DNA of 64,000 bases, from contig NC_060887.1 of NCBI RefSeq assembly GCF_014805685.1, positions 17,514,463-17,578,462 of the forward strand, in the 5' to 3' direction. This stretch comes from Silurus meridionalis. Its lineage: Eukaryota; Chordata; Actinopteri; Siluriformes; Siluridae. The position numbers and the translations under genes were made by a program. The notes beneath the pieces are model-generated. The model searched no databases. It saw nothing but the letters and a program-made list of their open reading frames with translations, and was not told the origin of the DNA. Of the stretch, positions 25,863-39,554 are shown piece after piece (position 1 is the stretch's first letter; each line of letters opens with the position of its first letter).

Positions 25863-27450
25863 ATGCTGGAGTTTTGGCTGTTCTTACTCTCAACTCTACT
25901 TCTTTGCGTTCATGGCGCAAAACTTCCGGAGCCAGAGGTGAAAATCGAGGTTTTGTACAAACCTTTTCTGTGTCATCGAAAAACCAAATATGGGGACATG
26001 CTTCTGGTGCATTACGACGGTTTTCTGGAGAGCAACGGCACAATGTTTCATTCCAGGTAACATGCATGGGCGCATGATGCATGAAGTGGAACACGAATAA
26101 CATTCACCTTGTTTCCAGGGTGTTCATGTTCTCCAACTGTTTCAGCAGCCCAAATCAATGTCTTTTAAGTAAAACAAGTAGAGCATTCCTATAATAAAGT
26201 ACATTTTAAATATATATCTACAGTAGAGCTCTAAAAGTCTAGGAGCACTAATGATAAATGCTTGTATTTTGCATTATTTTCCAATTTGATACAAGTTTTC
26301 ATTACACATTTCATTAATGACAACCTGAATAAAAGGTAGGAGTTTTTAACTATTATTCAATATTATTGGGGTCTTTTTCGCATTTGATTTGTCTTATTTT
26401 GCTTTAATGATAATTACTCGAGCTGGCATGGATTCCTTAAAACCCTATGATCCATTTTTCGTTCAAATCCATCAAAATGAACACATGCTTCAGTAGAAAG
26501 GATCAGACATGACAAAGATCTGACCATTTGCACAAAGCAAATAACACATTTGCTTAGATTTAAATGGGGACTTGATGACATGCAATGATTCCATGTCCCT
26601 ACTGATATCCAGTGGACCTCTACCACAACTAATTAAAAAAGAACTGAATGTAGACAATAACATTAGACTCTGTAGATATGTGTACATAGAAACAACCCAT
26701 GGCTGACCACCTGCAAAGTAAAGATCTATGTGGCTATGACTGGTTACAGATATGGCCTACCCCCTTAATTAATATATGTTCTACATTTCAAGTCGTCAAC
26801 AGGGAGATAAACACCCAGTATGGTTTACCCTGGGGATCCGGGAGGTGATCAAGGGATGGGACAAGGGCCTTCAGAACATGTGCACAAATGAGAAAAGAAA
26901 ACTGACCGTCCCACCATCTCTGGCATATGGCAAGGAGGGCAAAGGTAAGCTTTAGCCATGTGTTGGTGCTTAGTCTTTAAATTGGCTTTAATGCCAAACC
27001 CATATGTATATGCGTGTTTTGTCTTTTCATACCTTTGCTTTGCTTTAGGAAAGATCCCACCAGAAAGCACCCTGATTTTTGAAATCGAGCTCATAGAGAT
27101 CAGGAATGGCCCCAGGTCCCACGAGTCCTTTCAAGAGATGGACCTCAATGATGATTGGAAGCTCTCCAAATCCGAGGTCAGTTATAACCAAATAGGAAGG
27201 CTTGTAAACAAATAAATTGCCATCTTGATCAGTTATGAATCCGGAGTGAATTCTACATGCCTTAAGCTATGCTTTTAAAATTCTGTTCCAGGTTAAAGAG
27301 TATCTGCGTAAAGAGTTTGAGAAACACGGATACCCTCCCAATGACACTCATCACGAGGTCATGGTGGAAGACATCTTTAAGCAGGAGGATGACGACCAGG
27401 ACGGCTTTATATCTGCACGAGAATTCACATACCAACACGACGAATTATAG
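25863..27450 (+). CDS. fkbp14: ER peptidyl-prolyl isomerase FKBP14 (FKBP22)
   Basis: FKBP14 catalyses proline cis-trans isomerisation in the ER lumen and helps collagen folding; human defects cause a kyphoscoliotic Ehlers-Danlos syndrome. Exons: 25863-26056, 26793-26944, 27049-27176, 27292-27450, one frame, 210 aa (human 211). Seen: a hydrophobic signal peptide (about 1-19, ending CVHGA); an FKBP fold with VHYDGFLESNG, the VIKGWDKGL pocket motif, PPSLAYGKEGKGKIPP and LIFEIELIEI; two EF-hand loops at Asp147-Glu158 and Asp191-Glu202; a sequon at Asn175; and a C-terminal HDEL retrieval signal. The chosen ATG is the one that directly precedes the signal peptide. Confidence 0.98.
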
Positions 27451-28129
27451 AGAGCAATGTTCAACTTTAAAGAGAAATGATAAATACAGCCTGTCAGTAT
27501 TCGTTTACATTTTATTGACAAACATGACTTTTACAGTTTTTGTAAACACACAGCTGGGAACAGCTATGTGCTCATGACTGCTGTGAATTTTATTCTTGAA
27601 AAATAGTCAAAAATGACAGATGTTCAAAGATTAATCTAATGATCGTTTGTATGTTTCAAGAACTGTGATATTTGTTGTGTTTTTTTATATCTAGAGTGCC
27701 TGTTCACTGAAATATGGCACATGTTTCACTGTGTTTTTCATGTTGCATCAGAATGGCTACAACTTGTATAAAAGTTTATTTACCAGGTTATTGCGTGTGT
27801 TTTCCGTATGATGAATGAAGGAAACTTTAAGTGGCATATTATCATTGAATTGTGCACCACAAATGATTTTTTTCCAGTTAATGACCAGACACAACCACAG
27901 ATATGTAGGGTTAATGGAGCTAAATTGGTTTACTTGTTAATACTCAGGTGTACAAACACCCACAGATTTATATCTAAACATAAAGTTGGCGCAAGTTTTA
28001 GTAATCAGGAAAGCTAGAAAGGAGAACATTTAATTAAGGTTGGAACATAAGTCACAAGAAAATATTTCAGTCTTACCACCTGAAGAAATGAATATTGTTA
28101 GCAGGGGTAAGCATAAAGCTTCGAGACCA

Positions 28130-28143
28130 CCAGCAGGGGGCGC
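28130..28143 (+). promoter_or_regulatory. Candidate CTCF binding site (forward)
   Basis: CCAGCAGGGGGCGC matches every position of the core consensus CCASYAGRKGGCRS. Some fish retroelement tails carry a similar string, so the site could be repeat-derived. Confidence 0.5.
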
Positions 28144-28343
28144 TCGTAACTCGTGTATAACACCAGGGACTGTTGGGTGTGAGTTACTGAATTACATAAA
28201 GCTGTATAGACATAAGGCAGGTGGTATAGTGTTGGATTGATTTACTTATTGCAGATAATATGTTTAAGATTTAGAATGGGAATCAGTTGGAGGTTTGTAT
28301 TTCACTTTCTGCAGTGAAAATGTTAATATAAACTACTCGCATA

Positions 28344-28472
28344 TCTTCTTTTTCGGTTTCTTCCATTAGGGGTCGCCACAGCGGATCATCCGTCTCCATA
28401 CCCCCCCTGTCCTCTACATCTGCCTCTTTCACCCTAACCACCTGCATGTCTTTCCTCACCACATCCATAAAC
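28344..28472 (-). mobile_element. Fragment of a non-LTR retrotransposon (ORF2 end)
   Basis: The minus strand reads MDVVRKDMQVV, VKEADVEDRGG and a DPLWRP-like end, which is the C-terminal tail of the reverse-transcriptase ORF of an RTE-like fish LINE. Only about 130 bases remain, so it cannot be active. Confidence 0.6.
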
Positions 28473-30281
28473 CAATTAACTACTCATATAAATATTTAAT
28501 AATAACGAGGGTTGTGATCTGAACTATCAGAATAATCTGACATATCACTTGTATCCATTAAACTCAAAGCTGCGTCCCAGACTGTGTGTTAATGGTAATG
28601 ACATCATTGCAGTAAACTACTAAAGATAACTGATATCCTATTTAGACAGGTGTCATGAGGTTTGGGATGCAGCAGAAACCTAAGGATGTTATTATCTGAG
28701 GCTTTTTAGAGCTGTTTACTGAGTATTACTAAAGCCTTATAATAATAAAGCTTTTATTTTAATAAGGTTAATCAACATTTAAAAGAAAGAAAAAACAACA
28801 AAATTTAGGAGCATGTTCATTCTTTATGGGTGTTGCTTTGTTTGTTGAGGTCTGGGGCAAATGGTAGTAAGCAAGTATGACATCTGCTTTAGTAGTTTGT
28901 AGTTTACCAGCTGCTGAAACATAGTGTACTGGACCTGTTAGTACATCATGTTCGCCAGTTTGTCTTCATTGTAAACAGCATTAAGGCAGTTATAACTTAT
29001 CAAGATGTTTAAAGAGTATTTAGAGAAAAATAAAAAGTGTGTTTTATTATTATTATTATTAAGATTTTTATTATTACACATGATTTTTTTGTCATCTGAT
29101 TACAGAAACATCTGTTTGGGAAACACTGATGCCTAGCCCTTAATCTCCCTTTACTATATCTAAATAATATATGCTGGCTCATTTGGCCAATAGCACTTGA
29201 GGCAACTTGTAGCAGAAAAATCTTTTAGAGCATTATTTTCTTTCCTGACTTTCCAGAATGATGCCTAAAAATGCACACTACAAATCTGAAAGTTTTATTA
29301 GACATGACAACGAGGTATTGTTTTCAACGTGTATAAAAATATCGAGCTGTTAGAGGATGTCGAGTGTGATGAATTTTCTTATTTGGCTGGATAGAACCCT
29401 AGGATTGTAATAATAAATTAGTATTACTGTAGAAATGTTTTACTTGAACAGAAAACATTATGCAGTACCATTAAAGAGCATTACATTACAATTAAGTGTT
29501 GTTGTTTTTTTTAGCATGATGCAATCTAGGCAAGGCAAAACTCTGCATGCTCTGATGAATTACCTTAGTTTAAGAGCATATCACTATTTTAAAAAAATCG
29601 ATGGTAGTCTTCGGGGATCAAACACCAACTCTAACTTCGATGTTTACTTTACTGTCAAACTCAAAGAGCATAGAAAGGAAACAGTGATGTACTGATTATG
29701 GCGATTAACAAGTTGATAGTAAGACACCAGTAGCCTACGCACACTGCTTTTACTCCATTAAACACAACATTCCATCCATATATGGTTACACAACCTGCCA
29801 TTATCAACAATAGCCCTTACAGTAGTAGTTCTTGTCCACAACACGCCTTTCAATAATATATGGACTGGTGTATGAGTATATGACATTGTCCTATAAACGT
29901 ATAAGCAATGTCAGAATATCAATGAACATAAATATGAATAATTATCATTCTAAACAAATTCGACGAATTTGACATGAAAAAGTGCAATGAAAAAGATTCT
30001 AAGCAAAACAGACTTTACAGCAGGGAAACCCCACTGTGATAATCTTACATGAGAGTACTTCATACATCCAAATCAAGTTACAAAAAAATAAAAACAAAAA
30101 CATTCAATACCTCATATGTAAATATCCTTCATACAAAAAGGTACACAAGAAACATTAAATCTTTAGATAATAAATAAGTGGCCCTTTATATCAATAGATA
30201 AGCATATAGCAAGTCAACAAGAGACATTAGAATGTCTCTTGTGGATTTGATATATTCAAGACACCATGACAGATCATTTAC

Positions 30282-30284
<3 letters not shown>

Positions 30285-30322
<38 letters not shown>
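30285..30322. repeat. (CA)n microsatellite
   Basis: CA run of about 38 bases between fkbp14 and prr15. Confidence 0.96.
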
Positions 30323-30324
<2 letters not shown>

Positions 30325-30460
30325 AAAAAGCACAAATTTTGAGGGGTCCTTTCGATCTGGGGTGTACTTGGAACCCAATATAAACCTATGCTTTATGTTC
30401 TAGCATGTACCCTGTGAATAATCTGTCCTGTACCTGCACCTTTTCCTTGTCACTGATGGT

Positions 30461-30495
30461 TGTACATGTAATGTACATGTAATGTACATGTAATG
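30461..30495 (+). repeat. Three tandem copies of TGTACATGTAA
   Basis: An 11-base unit, itself containing the palindrome TGTACA, is repeated three times just downstream of the prr15 3' end. Confidence 0.9.
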
Positions 30496-30922
30496 CTTTA
30501 AAAATGGTCTAAAATGTAATTACGTCCCAATTATACAACATACAACTACAATTATACAAATCCTTTACATCCACAGTTTCAGGTGAAATGACAATTTTGA
30601 CAGATAAACTCTTTTTTTTTTTCTGACTATAAACATGAATATAAAGCATATTCATTTGTTCCCAGAGATGAAGGCCTTCAGCTTGACTAAACAGCCTAAG
30701 AAATAATGACCCCTGGATAATAAAATGTTGTACACTGTTTGCACGGTGTGAGTTTGGTGGCTCTAAGCTTCAGCCACTCATTGTAATCAACATTAACATT
30801 AGTGACTGACCTTCACCGTTTTTTATTGCTTTTATTATGCCTTAGTACAGTTCATTCCGGGTTCTCGAGGTTCTCTGTGATCTGTGTCTGTGTCTGTGCT
30901 GCATGGTAGGACTTTGTTATGG

Positions 30923-31207
30923 CTACTTAGCCACGGCTGTGCTGCTCTCGTAAAAGTTATTGTTGCTGGGCAAAGTGGCTCGCGCTTTGCGTTTTTCCTT
31001 GAAGCGGCCCGAGCGCGAGACAGTGAGGTTGCGGCTGAACGTGCGGTCGATCACAGCTGGCTCCAGCTGTGAGGCATCAAACCCGTCCCCCAGGAAGCCC
31101 GAGTTTTTGCTGTCCAAGCCTTGATCCTGCTGAACCGCAGCGTCTTTAAGAACGTTGCTCAGCACCCTGCCGGTGAAAGCCTTCCACCAGGGAATCCTCT
31201 CCGCCAT
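30923..31207 (-). CDS. prr15: Proline-rich protein 15 (PRR15)
   Basis: A small protein of unclear biochemistry; in mammals it is expressed in early trophoblast and gut and linked to exit from proliferation. It is a single coding exon of 94 aa, shorter than human PRR15 (129 aa). The N-terminus MAERIPWWKAFTGR matches the PWWK(S/A)(L/F)T start of the family, and the hallmark core SRNLTVSRSGRFKEKRKARA is present. The C-terminus is short and the proline-rich centre is largely missing. The ATG is chosen because it lies directly before the conserved PWWK segment; the upstream in-frame codon is GTG. Minus-strand AATAAA signals at 30822-30836 suggest a 3' UTR of only about 100 bases. PRR15L is the alternative paralogue, but the position next to chn2 favours PRR15. 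Confidence 0.88.
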   Translation of the reverse strand: MAERIPWWKAFTGRVLSNVLKDAAVQQDQGLDSKNSGFLGDGFDASQLEPAVIDRTFSRNLTVSRSGRFKEKRKARATLPSNNNFYESSTAVAK

Positions 31208-32354
31208 CTGAGTGTTCACTTCACCTTCACCTTCACACCAAACAGTGATTAGACAATGTAAACAAGCAGCTCATCAACAAGAAGACGCTCACAGTCTTTT
31301 AAGAAATGCCTAAGAACAATCCAGCTTTTCTTCATTTTGAATCCTTGTACACTAAATGCCAACATCAGAGGGTTTCTATTTTAAAATTCCAAGCAGAACC
31401 TCTTTATAATAGAGCTGAAGAGATGTCTAAAAACACAATGTAATAAATAAGAAAGTAGAAAAGTGTACATACTTACCAAAGTCACAAAATACAGGTAACT
31501 ATTTATAGTAATGTAAGAATTTGCCACAGATCTTATCCTTTTCCTAGATTATTTTTGGCACCACAAACTAAAAACCAAAATATTTTTTTGAAACAAAATA
31601 CTGGTGTCCTGCTGCACCCTACTCCACACTCTCTAGAGCTCTACAGACAATGAAGTTAGATGAGCAAAGGCTCTACAGGTAAGTTTACTGGAAGCCAGCA
31701 CACCTTTTGTGAAATAGGGTTTGGACGTCCCACTGTCACTGTGATTGGTCTTTAGGCTGTGGCAGCTCTTCCCACCAAGAAAACTGGTTTCACCTTTTCA
31801 GTCTCACCTTCTAAGAACTACAAGTGTCATCTGTTGCATAACCTGGTACAAAGCAAACGCTTTTAAACACGTAAATTGATCTGCAATAATTGGCAACATT
31901 GAAAAAGTGTTTGTTCCTTTACCTGGCGTGTAAAAATTCAGTGGCAGATTGGATGATACAGTAATCAGACACTTTTCATTCGTTTTTTTTTTTTTTGAAA
32001 GAGAGGGAGAGAGAGAGAGCAAAAGAGAACACAAATCAAAAATTGTTAAATCAGATTCATGTCATTTAATAAAATTGATAAATTACAATCATAATTACAT
32101 CCTGCACAGAAAATATTTTTTTAATAAAACATTTTTTTAGAAAGTTCTCATATCAAATGAGATTCATCATACAGAGACATATGCAATCAGAAAGGGACGA
32201 TTATTTCTTTCATAAACGGCCTGATTATGAGGTATGGCACCATCCACTGCTTTCGTCCGTGTGCGCTGGCTCACATGTCTACGTCACAGTTTTGAGATGG
32301 TCGAAATGCTCCTCATCAGTATCAGACCAGTGTCATTTACAGCATCAAGCCAGG

Positions 32355-32437
<83 letters not shown>

Positions 32438-33094
32438 ACAACAGAACCCCACCGAATTTCATCATCAAAGAAAATGTACGAAGATGACATTTAAAATGAT
32501 CAACACCAGATTCAGAAAAAAACACAGTTTAAACTATTTACAATAAAAGTGCTTCATATTGGGTCTTGTCATTGTAAAACACATTACACATGTGTACATA
32601 CAGTATACACACCACAAAGAATGAACAACTTTTCTTTTCAACCCATAGTGAAACATCTGTTATCAGTGCAACCATGGAACCATTAGTCATGTACCATGGG
32701 GGTTGTTTAGATTATTTGGCATCTGGGGAAACAGTATTTTTTTTTTACAATTATATACTGTAACATACAAACTAATTTGAATATATACAAAAACTATTGA
32801 TTTTTTTTTTCCGTCTCATGAATTGCTCTGCATCAGATCTTATTAAATAAGAATTTGCATTAAAAACATATGAAAGCACTCATTCTAGACCATGACAGCA
32901 ATCAAGTCTAAGATCAGGCTTACAGTAGTGCCCATTTCCACTGATCTTATAATCTAGTATTGGTGATTAAGGATATGTTACACAAAATGTACATTGTAAG
33001 CCAGTTAAATCTCCTAGTAAAATAAGATCTTTACATTGAAAGAATGTCTACCATCCACTTCCTCATGGTAGCAAAATCTTTACAGTTCATGGCT
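31208..33094 (-). other. prr15 upstream region and chn2 3' UTR
   Basis: No coding exon. The right part should be chn2 3' UTR, but I see no AATAAA on the minus strand here, only ATTAAA variants near 32065 and 32111. The left part must contain the prr15 promoter. A 78-base CA repeat lies in the middle. Confidence 0.45.
32358..32435. repeat. (CA)n microsatellite
   Basis: Uninterrupted CA run of about 78 bases between prr15 and the chn2 stop codon, possibly inside the chn2 3' UTR. Confidence 0.97.
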
Positions 33095-36000
33095 TTAAAA
33101 GAGAATATCTTCATGCTCAATCAACAGCTGAACAATCAGTTTCTGGTGCCTCATGTCGTTGAGGGTGGCTAGTGTGTTCTGGTCCGGAGGCTGCATCAAA
33201 GTTGGCCCGAAGACGATTCCAAGATTCTCAGCATTCATGAGATTCTCTTTTTCATACATAGTGACTCTAATGAAAAAGAAAACATAGATTATCCTAGAAC
33301 ACGTCATAACTACAATTCTCCAACAGCAGTTTTTTAAGAGGGACTATCAGGTGCTTAATAGTTAGATCCGGACACCTTTAAAGCATTTAAGAGGATACCA
33401 TTGAAAGACATGTATGCATGACAGTATGTTGGAATACAATACAAATATGATTTAATAACATACAAAATAAAGAGTTCAGCTGAAATATAGTAGCGCTGAG
33501 AGCAGGTGAAAAGACAAATATTGCTATTACACAAGTCCACTGGCTACGACAATAAAAAAAAAAGAAGCCTTTAAGGAAAAAACTAAAAAAGTTGTCACAC
33601 AGCACCATGTGAGCAGATCGGAGCTAAACCTCACAGCAGCAAGATGGTGCTCACCTTTTTAGATGAGTCATCAGATAGCGAAGAGTCTCGTAATGTGCAG
33701 GAGGAAGCTGTAGCAGGCCATCGTGGATCGCTTCTAGCCTGGTGTCAGGGTCGTTTATTTCTATACAAAAGCATGTGATGTAAACTTCTGCACTACTTCT
33801 GTCATTTTATTTTTCTCTTCTTCTTCATTCAAGTGCATTTCAACAAATCTTTCAATACACAGCATTACGATTTATCCCAATACTGAACCAATTATATATT
33901 TAATATTAGGCATAATATATATATGAATGATAGCAGTTTTGTCTTAAATTTGTTTACAGTCTATTTAGTATTTAGGCAATTTATTTATTTTCCTAGTAGT
34001 GCTTACTGGCTGCCTGGATGAATTTGGAGTAAACGTTGTACGTGATGACAGGGATTGGCAGATCTCTCAGATAGAGTTTCAAAGCTCCTGTGATGGTGTT
34101 GATGTCTGGATATGCAGTAGCACTGATATCTGCCTTCTCACCATCTGGGGAGGGCAAAAGAAAGTGTGTTTCACAGAAACAGCTTTGCTAAATTCAGCCC
34201 ATCAAGTCTTGCAGCTTTCAAATTTAGATACCAATGCGAATATTAGGGCTATTATAAACTTTTATAACTTTTTGCTCACCCACCTCTGTCAAAGGCCAGC
34301 CTCACATCGTCTATATGTTCTGTAAAACCAGAGACTCTGTAGAGGCCTTCTGACTTCAGTCCTAAACAAGGGGGAAAAAACTAAACCTTACCATTAATCC
34401 AATTTAATTTGGAATACACGTTTACTTGCATGTGAAAACCACACTAGTGCACGGATCGATTAAATGAAGTTTAAAGGAACACAACTTGTGAAGGACTATT
34501 CTTCTAATTGCTAAATATTCAGAATGGTATTATAGTATATCCAAGTGAAAAGAAAACAAAAAGTATGACTCAGTATCCAAGCATCCTGAAGGTGAGGCAC
34601 GCTCAGACGTGCTGTTAAAATAAAAGACATGGACGTCAGTACCTCTGTGCTCTATTTCTCTGATGCACATGTCCACCACCATAGGCCGTGGTGTATTGTG
34701 GGCTTTAACCAGCGTGGTGAGGTCACAGCTAAAAACCTTCTTGATGCGCCGCAGGTCTGGCTGGCAGTCGCTGGGCACCAGCTTTGAGCATTGCTTATGT
34801 ACATTCAGTCCACAGTCTGCAAAGGGTCAGAGGTGAAAAGGTCATGAGAATGTCACCAAGCAGTCTCCAGTGAATGACAATGGGGGATTGAACACAGGGT
34901 GTTTAAGAGTGTGTGTGTGTGTGTGTGTGTGTGTATGTAACCTTATTGGTAAAAAAGGTGACTGTGTGAATGGTGTCCAAACATGTGTGCTAGCACGGGA
35001 CTGTGAATGACGTACGTTTGTAAACATTATTATGTTCTTATGCGCACATGCTAAATGACTGGGCGTGATCCCGTGTGAAGCTGTACCTGTAAATGGGTGT
35101 GTTGACTGTGTGCTCAGTCTAAAATTCTAGAACACTAGCTCAATATGCATGCATGTCTGTCCTTCTGTCTATATTTCTTCCAGAGCAGCCGATCCATCAC
35201 TGCCACTGAGGAGCAGGAGCAAAACAAAAGCTTTCTCTCTTCTCCAATTTGCTCAATACAGTTCTGCGCCTCACCATATCTGATGGCAAGAAATCTTGCC
35301 TGTGGCTCAGGCACTGACAAGAACAGCTCTTGTGTGAAGATAAAAGTTATGGTAAAAAACCTCTGAAAACCACTCGCTGTATCAAAACCCGTACAAAAGC
35401 CTTGTGACTAGACACTTTTGGGAACAGATTATGCTACGGAGAATTAACTCAACAGCATACTAACAAGCCTTTATAATTACAAGAGCATATGAATATGGTT
35501 TTGCAGCATTCTTTCATAGTTTAAGCAACAAACTGTGCACTATATGTCTCATATTTTACATTATATATCTTTTATATTATATATCTGTGCAGCTAAACTA
35601 TGCTGGAAAAGGTTTGGGATAGAATTTGCTTTGAGATTGTATGTTTTTTGGTGGTAATGTGCACAATTTTATATCTTGGCATTACAGTATATACAAAAAG
35701 ATCTGACTGTCATTAAACAAAATTTCATTTTAGAAAAAAATTTAATAAAAATGCAGCTTTTCATTTAAAACCATACAGAGCCTTTTGGTTACCGAGGTTA
35801 TGCAACTCACTGTTAAGATGAGATTTAGGTGTAGCATAACATTAATAGTCAGTGGAATGTCATCACAAGAATAGCAAGTCAAACAGATACAGTATGTGTG
35901 TGGATTGCGAATCGCAACAGTTTTTATTGTGCATCGAAACAGTTCTGTTTCTGTCTTTGTACGACACATGGGTGTGTTGCTCAGACGTCTGTCTTCGACA

Positions 36001-39000
36001 CACAGCGTACATGCCACTATAAATAGTTCCAAGTAAACTGTAGGAAGAACTGGTTTAAACCAGGTGTCGTTCAGGAATGTGATACATCCACATTGCATTG
36101 GCATGGCTACAGCTTTGATTTGCAAGTGACAAGCCTACTGTCTCTGTTTAGGGCTGAGTCAGTGGACACACCGCAAGCTGCCATAATTAACACAAGATTT
36201 CATTATTCAGAGCCCAGTCTGCTATTTCTTTGGTCACAATTTGATGGGAAAGATTTGCTTTAAAAGTCTGTAAAAGTCAGTCATTTGTGCTGCATGTTAA
36301 GGTAAATGGCAAGTGTTACCTGAGCAGCGAACACCCTGGGCAATGAGACCCCACATGAAGTTAGCACAGTATTCGCACCAGTGTGGGCCTCTGAAGGTGT
36401 GTATCTATGCAGCAGAAGGCAGAGAAGACAGTTAGATAGTTACTTTTATTGTCCACAAAGTGTCTTTGGCTTCAGCATGCAATACAAACAAGGACATCAA
36501 ATAATAACCTAATAATATTTACTAACTATTAAGAGCTTTATCCTGCTGTATGTGAGAGAAATACACCCTAGATGGGACTCCATGACAATGCAAAGCACTG
36601 TACTTTCGCACATTTATTTACACATTGGGTTGGGGACAGTTTAACATACAACTGCCTTCTGGCATGACTTTATTTTGGAAGCTGCAGGTAACTGGAAAAC
36701 ATGAAGTACACCCATATGGACATGGTGAGGGCAAACAAAGCTTTATACTGCATCATCTTGTTGCCTGTAGCCATTCAGATTTTAATAAATTTATAAAACA
36801 TTCAAGGAAAATGAAAGCATCTACTTCGAGCTATAGAAATAGACTTGACTATCTAGCTGCGTGTTTAAAAAAACATTAAGAGGTCCAAATTACTTACATG
36901 TGACTTTGAATCTGTTCTCTTAGAATCGGTTTCTATTTCTAAAGGAATTTTTGCAGTAAAGACACAAGTCATACCAACCCCAAAACAAGCACAACTGATA
37001 TACTGTAAATAAAGTCATTCAGATCAATTCTAATACATTTTGTGCCTCGATTATCCTAATAATTAATTAATAATTTTGCTTCTCCTTACTATTGTGGAAT
37101 GAATATATGAGTATAATATAAGGGAGTGTCAGGAATAGCATAATAAAACCTGTGTCTGCCCTTCAGATTTGCTAGTAACAACATGAAATGACATTTCATC
37201 ATTTCAAGATGTTCCTCCTCCTCCTCCGGTTTACTCTTAGTAGATAATTCTCTTAGACACAAAACGGCGAGTGCACTAGCGATCCACCAAAGCACAAGAG
37301 TTATTGAGCTGAGAAATCAATTCCTATTAATCAATCCTGCTGTTAATTGGTTCTCCAATTGGGTGTAGTACAGGATGTGATCATTCATCGACCACAGTCG
37401 TAAAGTTTACCTTAAAAATGTGCAATATCCTCAATATCTACAGCCATGCATTTACTTAGTGCTTACCTTAAAATTATGGACCTTTTCATAGTTGCATTGC
37501 TTCTCTGACCCATCCTTCAGAGCACTGCGTCTGCCCAGCGGTGAGTTGGAGATCTGTGAACATGCCAAGAACTTTATTGGCTTCCAGAGCAGTGTGTCTT
37601 TAACCCCTAGCCTCAGCCCATACGCTAGAGCTAGTAACTCCTGGCGCTTTCGCTCCTGTCTCCTAACTCGAAGAGGAGCCAGGTCACTCCGAGTTGGCTC
37701 CCACTGAGCCTGCATCTCCTCTGGGGAGAAGATGTGGTGGTGGACAAGGCTGTAGTGAGAAGTATCAAGGAAATGCCTGCTTTAGCTCCGAATGCAAACT
37801 GAGCTTGATGGACTTCATGGTGAGGATTAAGATAGAAAGAGGGAGGAGGTCTGCCTTGGGGGCCGGAGTGTGCCTAACACAATAGGAGTCATTCAGGGCT
37901 GCCAAAGAAGGGCAAAAAAGAGGGAGGGAAAGGGTAGTGTATGAAGGATTGGAAAGGGGGAAGCAGAAGAGCTTAGTGTGGCTCAGCAGCTCTCAATTGC
38001 GGGATCGATTGAATCCAGACTGTGTGTTCTGTAAGAGGCGAATATCTGTTCAAGCACTGTGCTCCTGACCACACGTTTCCACTCTGCTTCCCTCAAACAC
38101 TGGCCATCCCTCATAGCACAGAAAACAAAGAGCCACACTTCTCCAACATAGAGGCCAAAAGCAATAACAATTTTAGAAGATTATAGTATAGTCATAGTGC
38201 TGAGCAATTCTTTTTATTTCCCTCTCTGCCAATCAACTCTTCCTTATCAGTCTCTACCCACACATGCCCAGCCAGTCCAGATGATCTGCTTGTGACTGAA
38301 CCAGATAACAGACAATCACATTACACTCTCTTTACAATGTAATCTGCTAGTTCTTAAAATCCTAGTCTTGCTTTGGGCCTAGGTTGGCTGATGCACAATA
38401 CTTCTCCAGGGAACCATTTTAAAGGCCAGCAGCAGAATGCACGCCTCACATGCAGTGTCCCACATAACCACAAAGTGGGTGTTAGACTAGACAGAAACAA
38501 AAACTAAGAAACTAGCAGAGACAGACACTAAAGGGCATGCTTCTCAGTATTTGTATATGATGTTTGGGGCTGTGGTTTTCAGTGTAATCATTTATACACA
38601 CAGCGCTAATCTCAGTAGAATGAGAGGAACCCGTTCCAGATGATAGCACAGCGATTCTTAACAAAGATAAACAGATATGCCAGAAATGTTTAAAGAGGGC
38701 ATTTTCCTATATGGGTGTAAACAAACAACCAAAGATAAGCAAATTTTTAGCATAGCACTGTTTGGTGACAAAGCTGGCCTTAGAGACTACTGCTACTGAC
38801 CTCTTTGGTCTGACCTAAAAGCCTGGGGGTGAGGGTGGAGGGTTCTAGAACAGGTGGAACCACCTATAGGGAACACAGCATAGCTCTTAATCAGCAAACA
38901 GACATAACTTATATGCAGAAACGATAGGACACATTCAAAGCTCAGCTGAGTCACACAGTATTTGTGATGGCACACATTGATTCTGACATAAGCTACATAT

Positions 39001-39522
39001 ACTGTAGCTTATACGGTTTCTCTTTTACATGCATCTAAATGAATGTAAGATTTTATTATTTCTCTGGTTAATTCTGGTTGGTTTTTGGATAAGCATTCAA
39101 AAAGTCACAGAAGCCTCCCAACAACAAAGAGGTATTCTCAAAATAATGTGAAACAAGGAAGTTTTTGGAAAAAAACAAACAAAAACACAGACATTTAGCT
39201 TTACTGTAACCATGACAGTATTTGGGTTAATTCCAAAATCTAATCAGTTTATATACTGGTTATGAAACCAAAAAGGTAACCACTCATTCTTGAGCCATCA
39301 AACATCTGTGAACATAAAGTTGTAGGTATAACCTATGGATAACAAACAAAGTAGAAAAATTATGTGACATCTGCTAGTTACACTTGACAATTTTATTTAA
39401 ACCCTATAAACATTCAACCACTTGTCTGTGATATATTGCTCTAATGAGAATCCTAGACAGACATTTGGGTAGACACATGCACAGACACACTGCCTGACGA
39501 ATGGCAAAAATTGTATCTAGGC

Positions 39523-39554
<32 letters not shown>

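Larger units (their letters stand above)
27451..30822. other. fkbp14 3' UTR and intergenic DNA
   Basis: No coding exon recognised. It holds a CTCF-type site (28130), a LINE scrap (28344) and a CA repeat (30285). In human, SCRN1 and WIPF3 occupy this interval; no exon resembling either was found. Confidence 0.5.
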
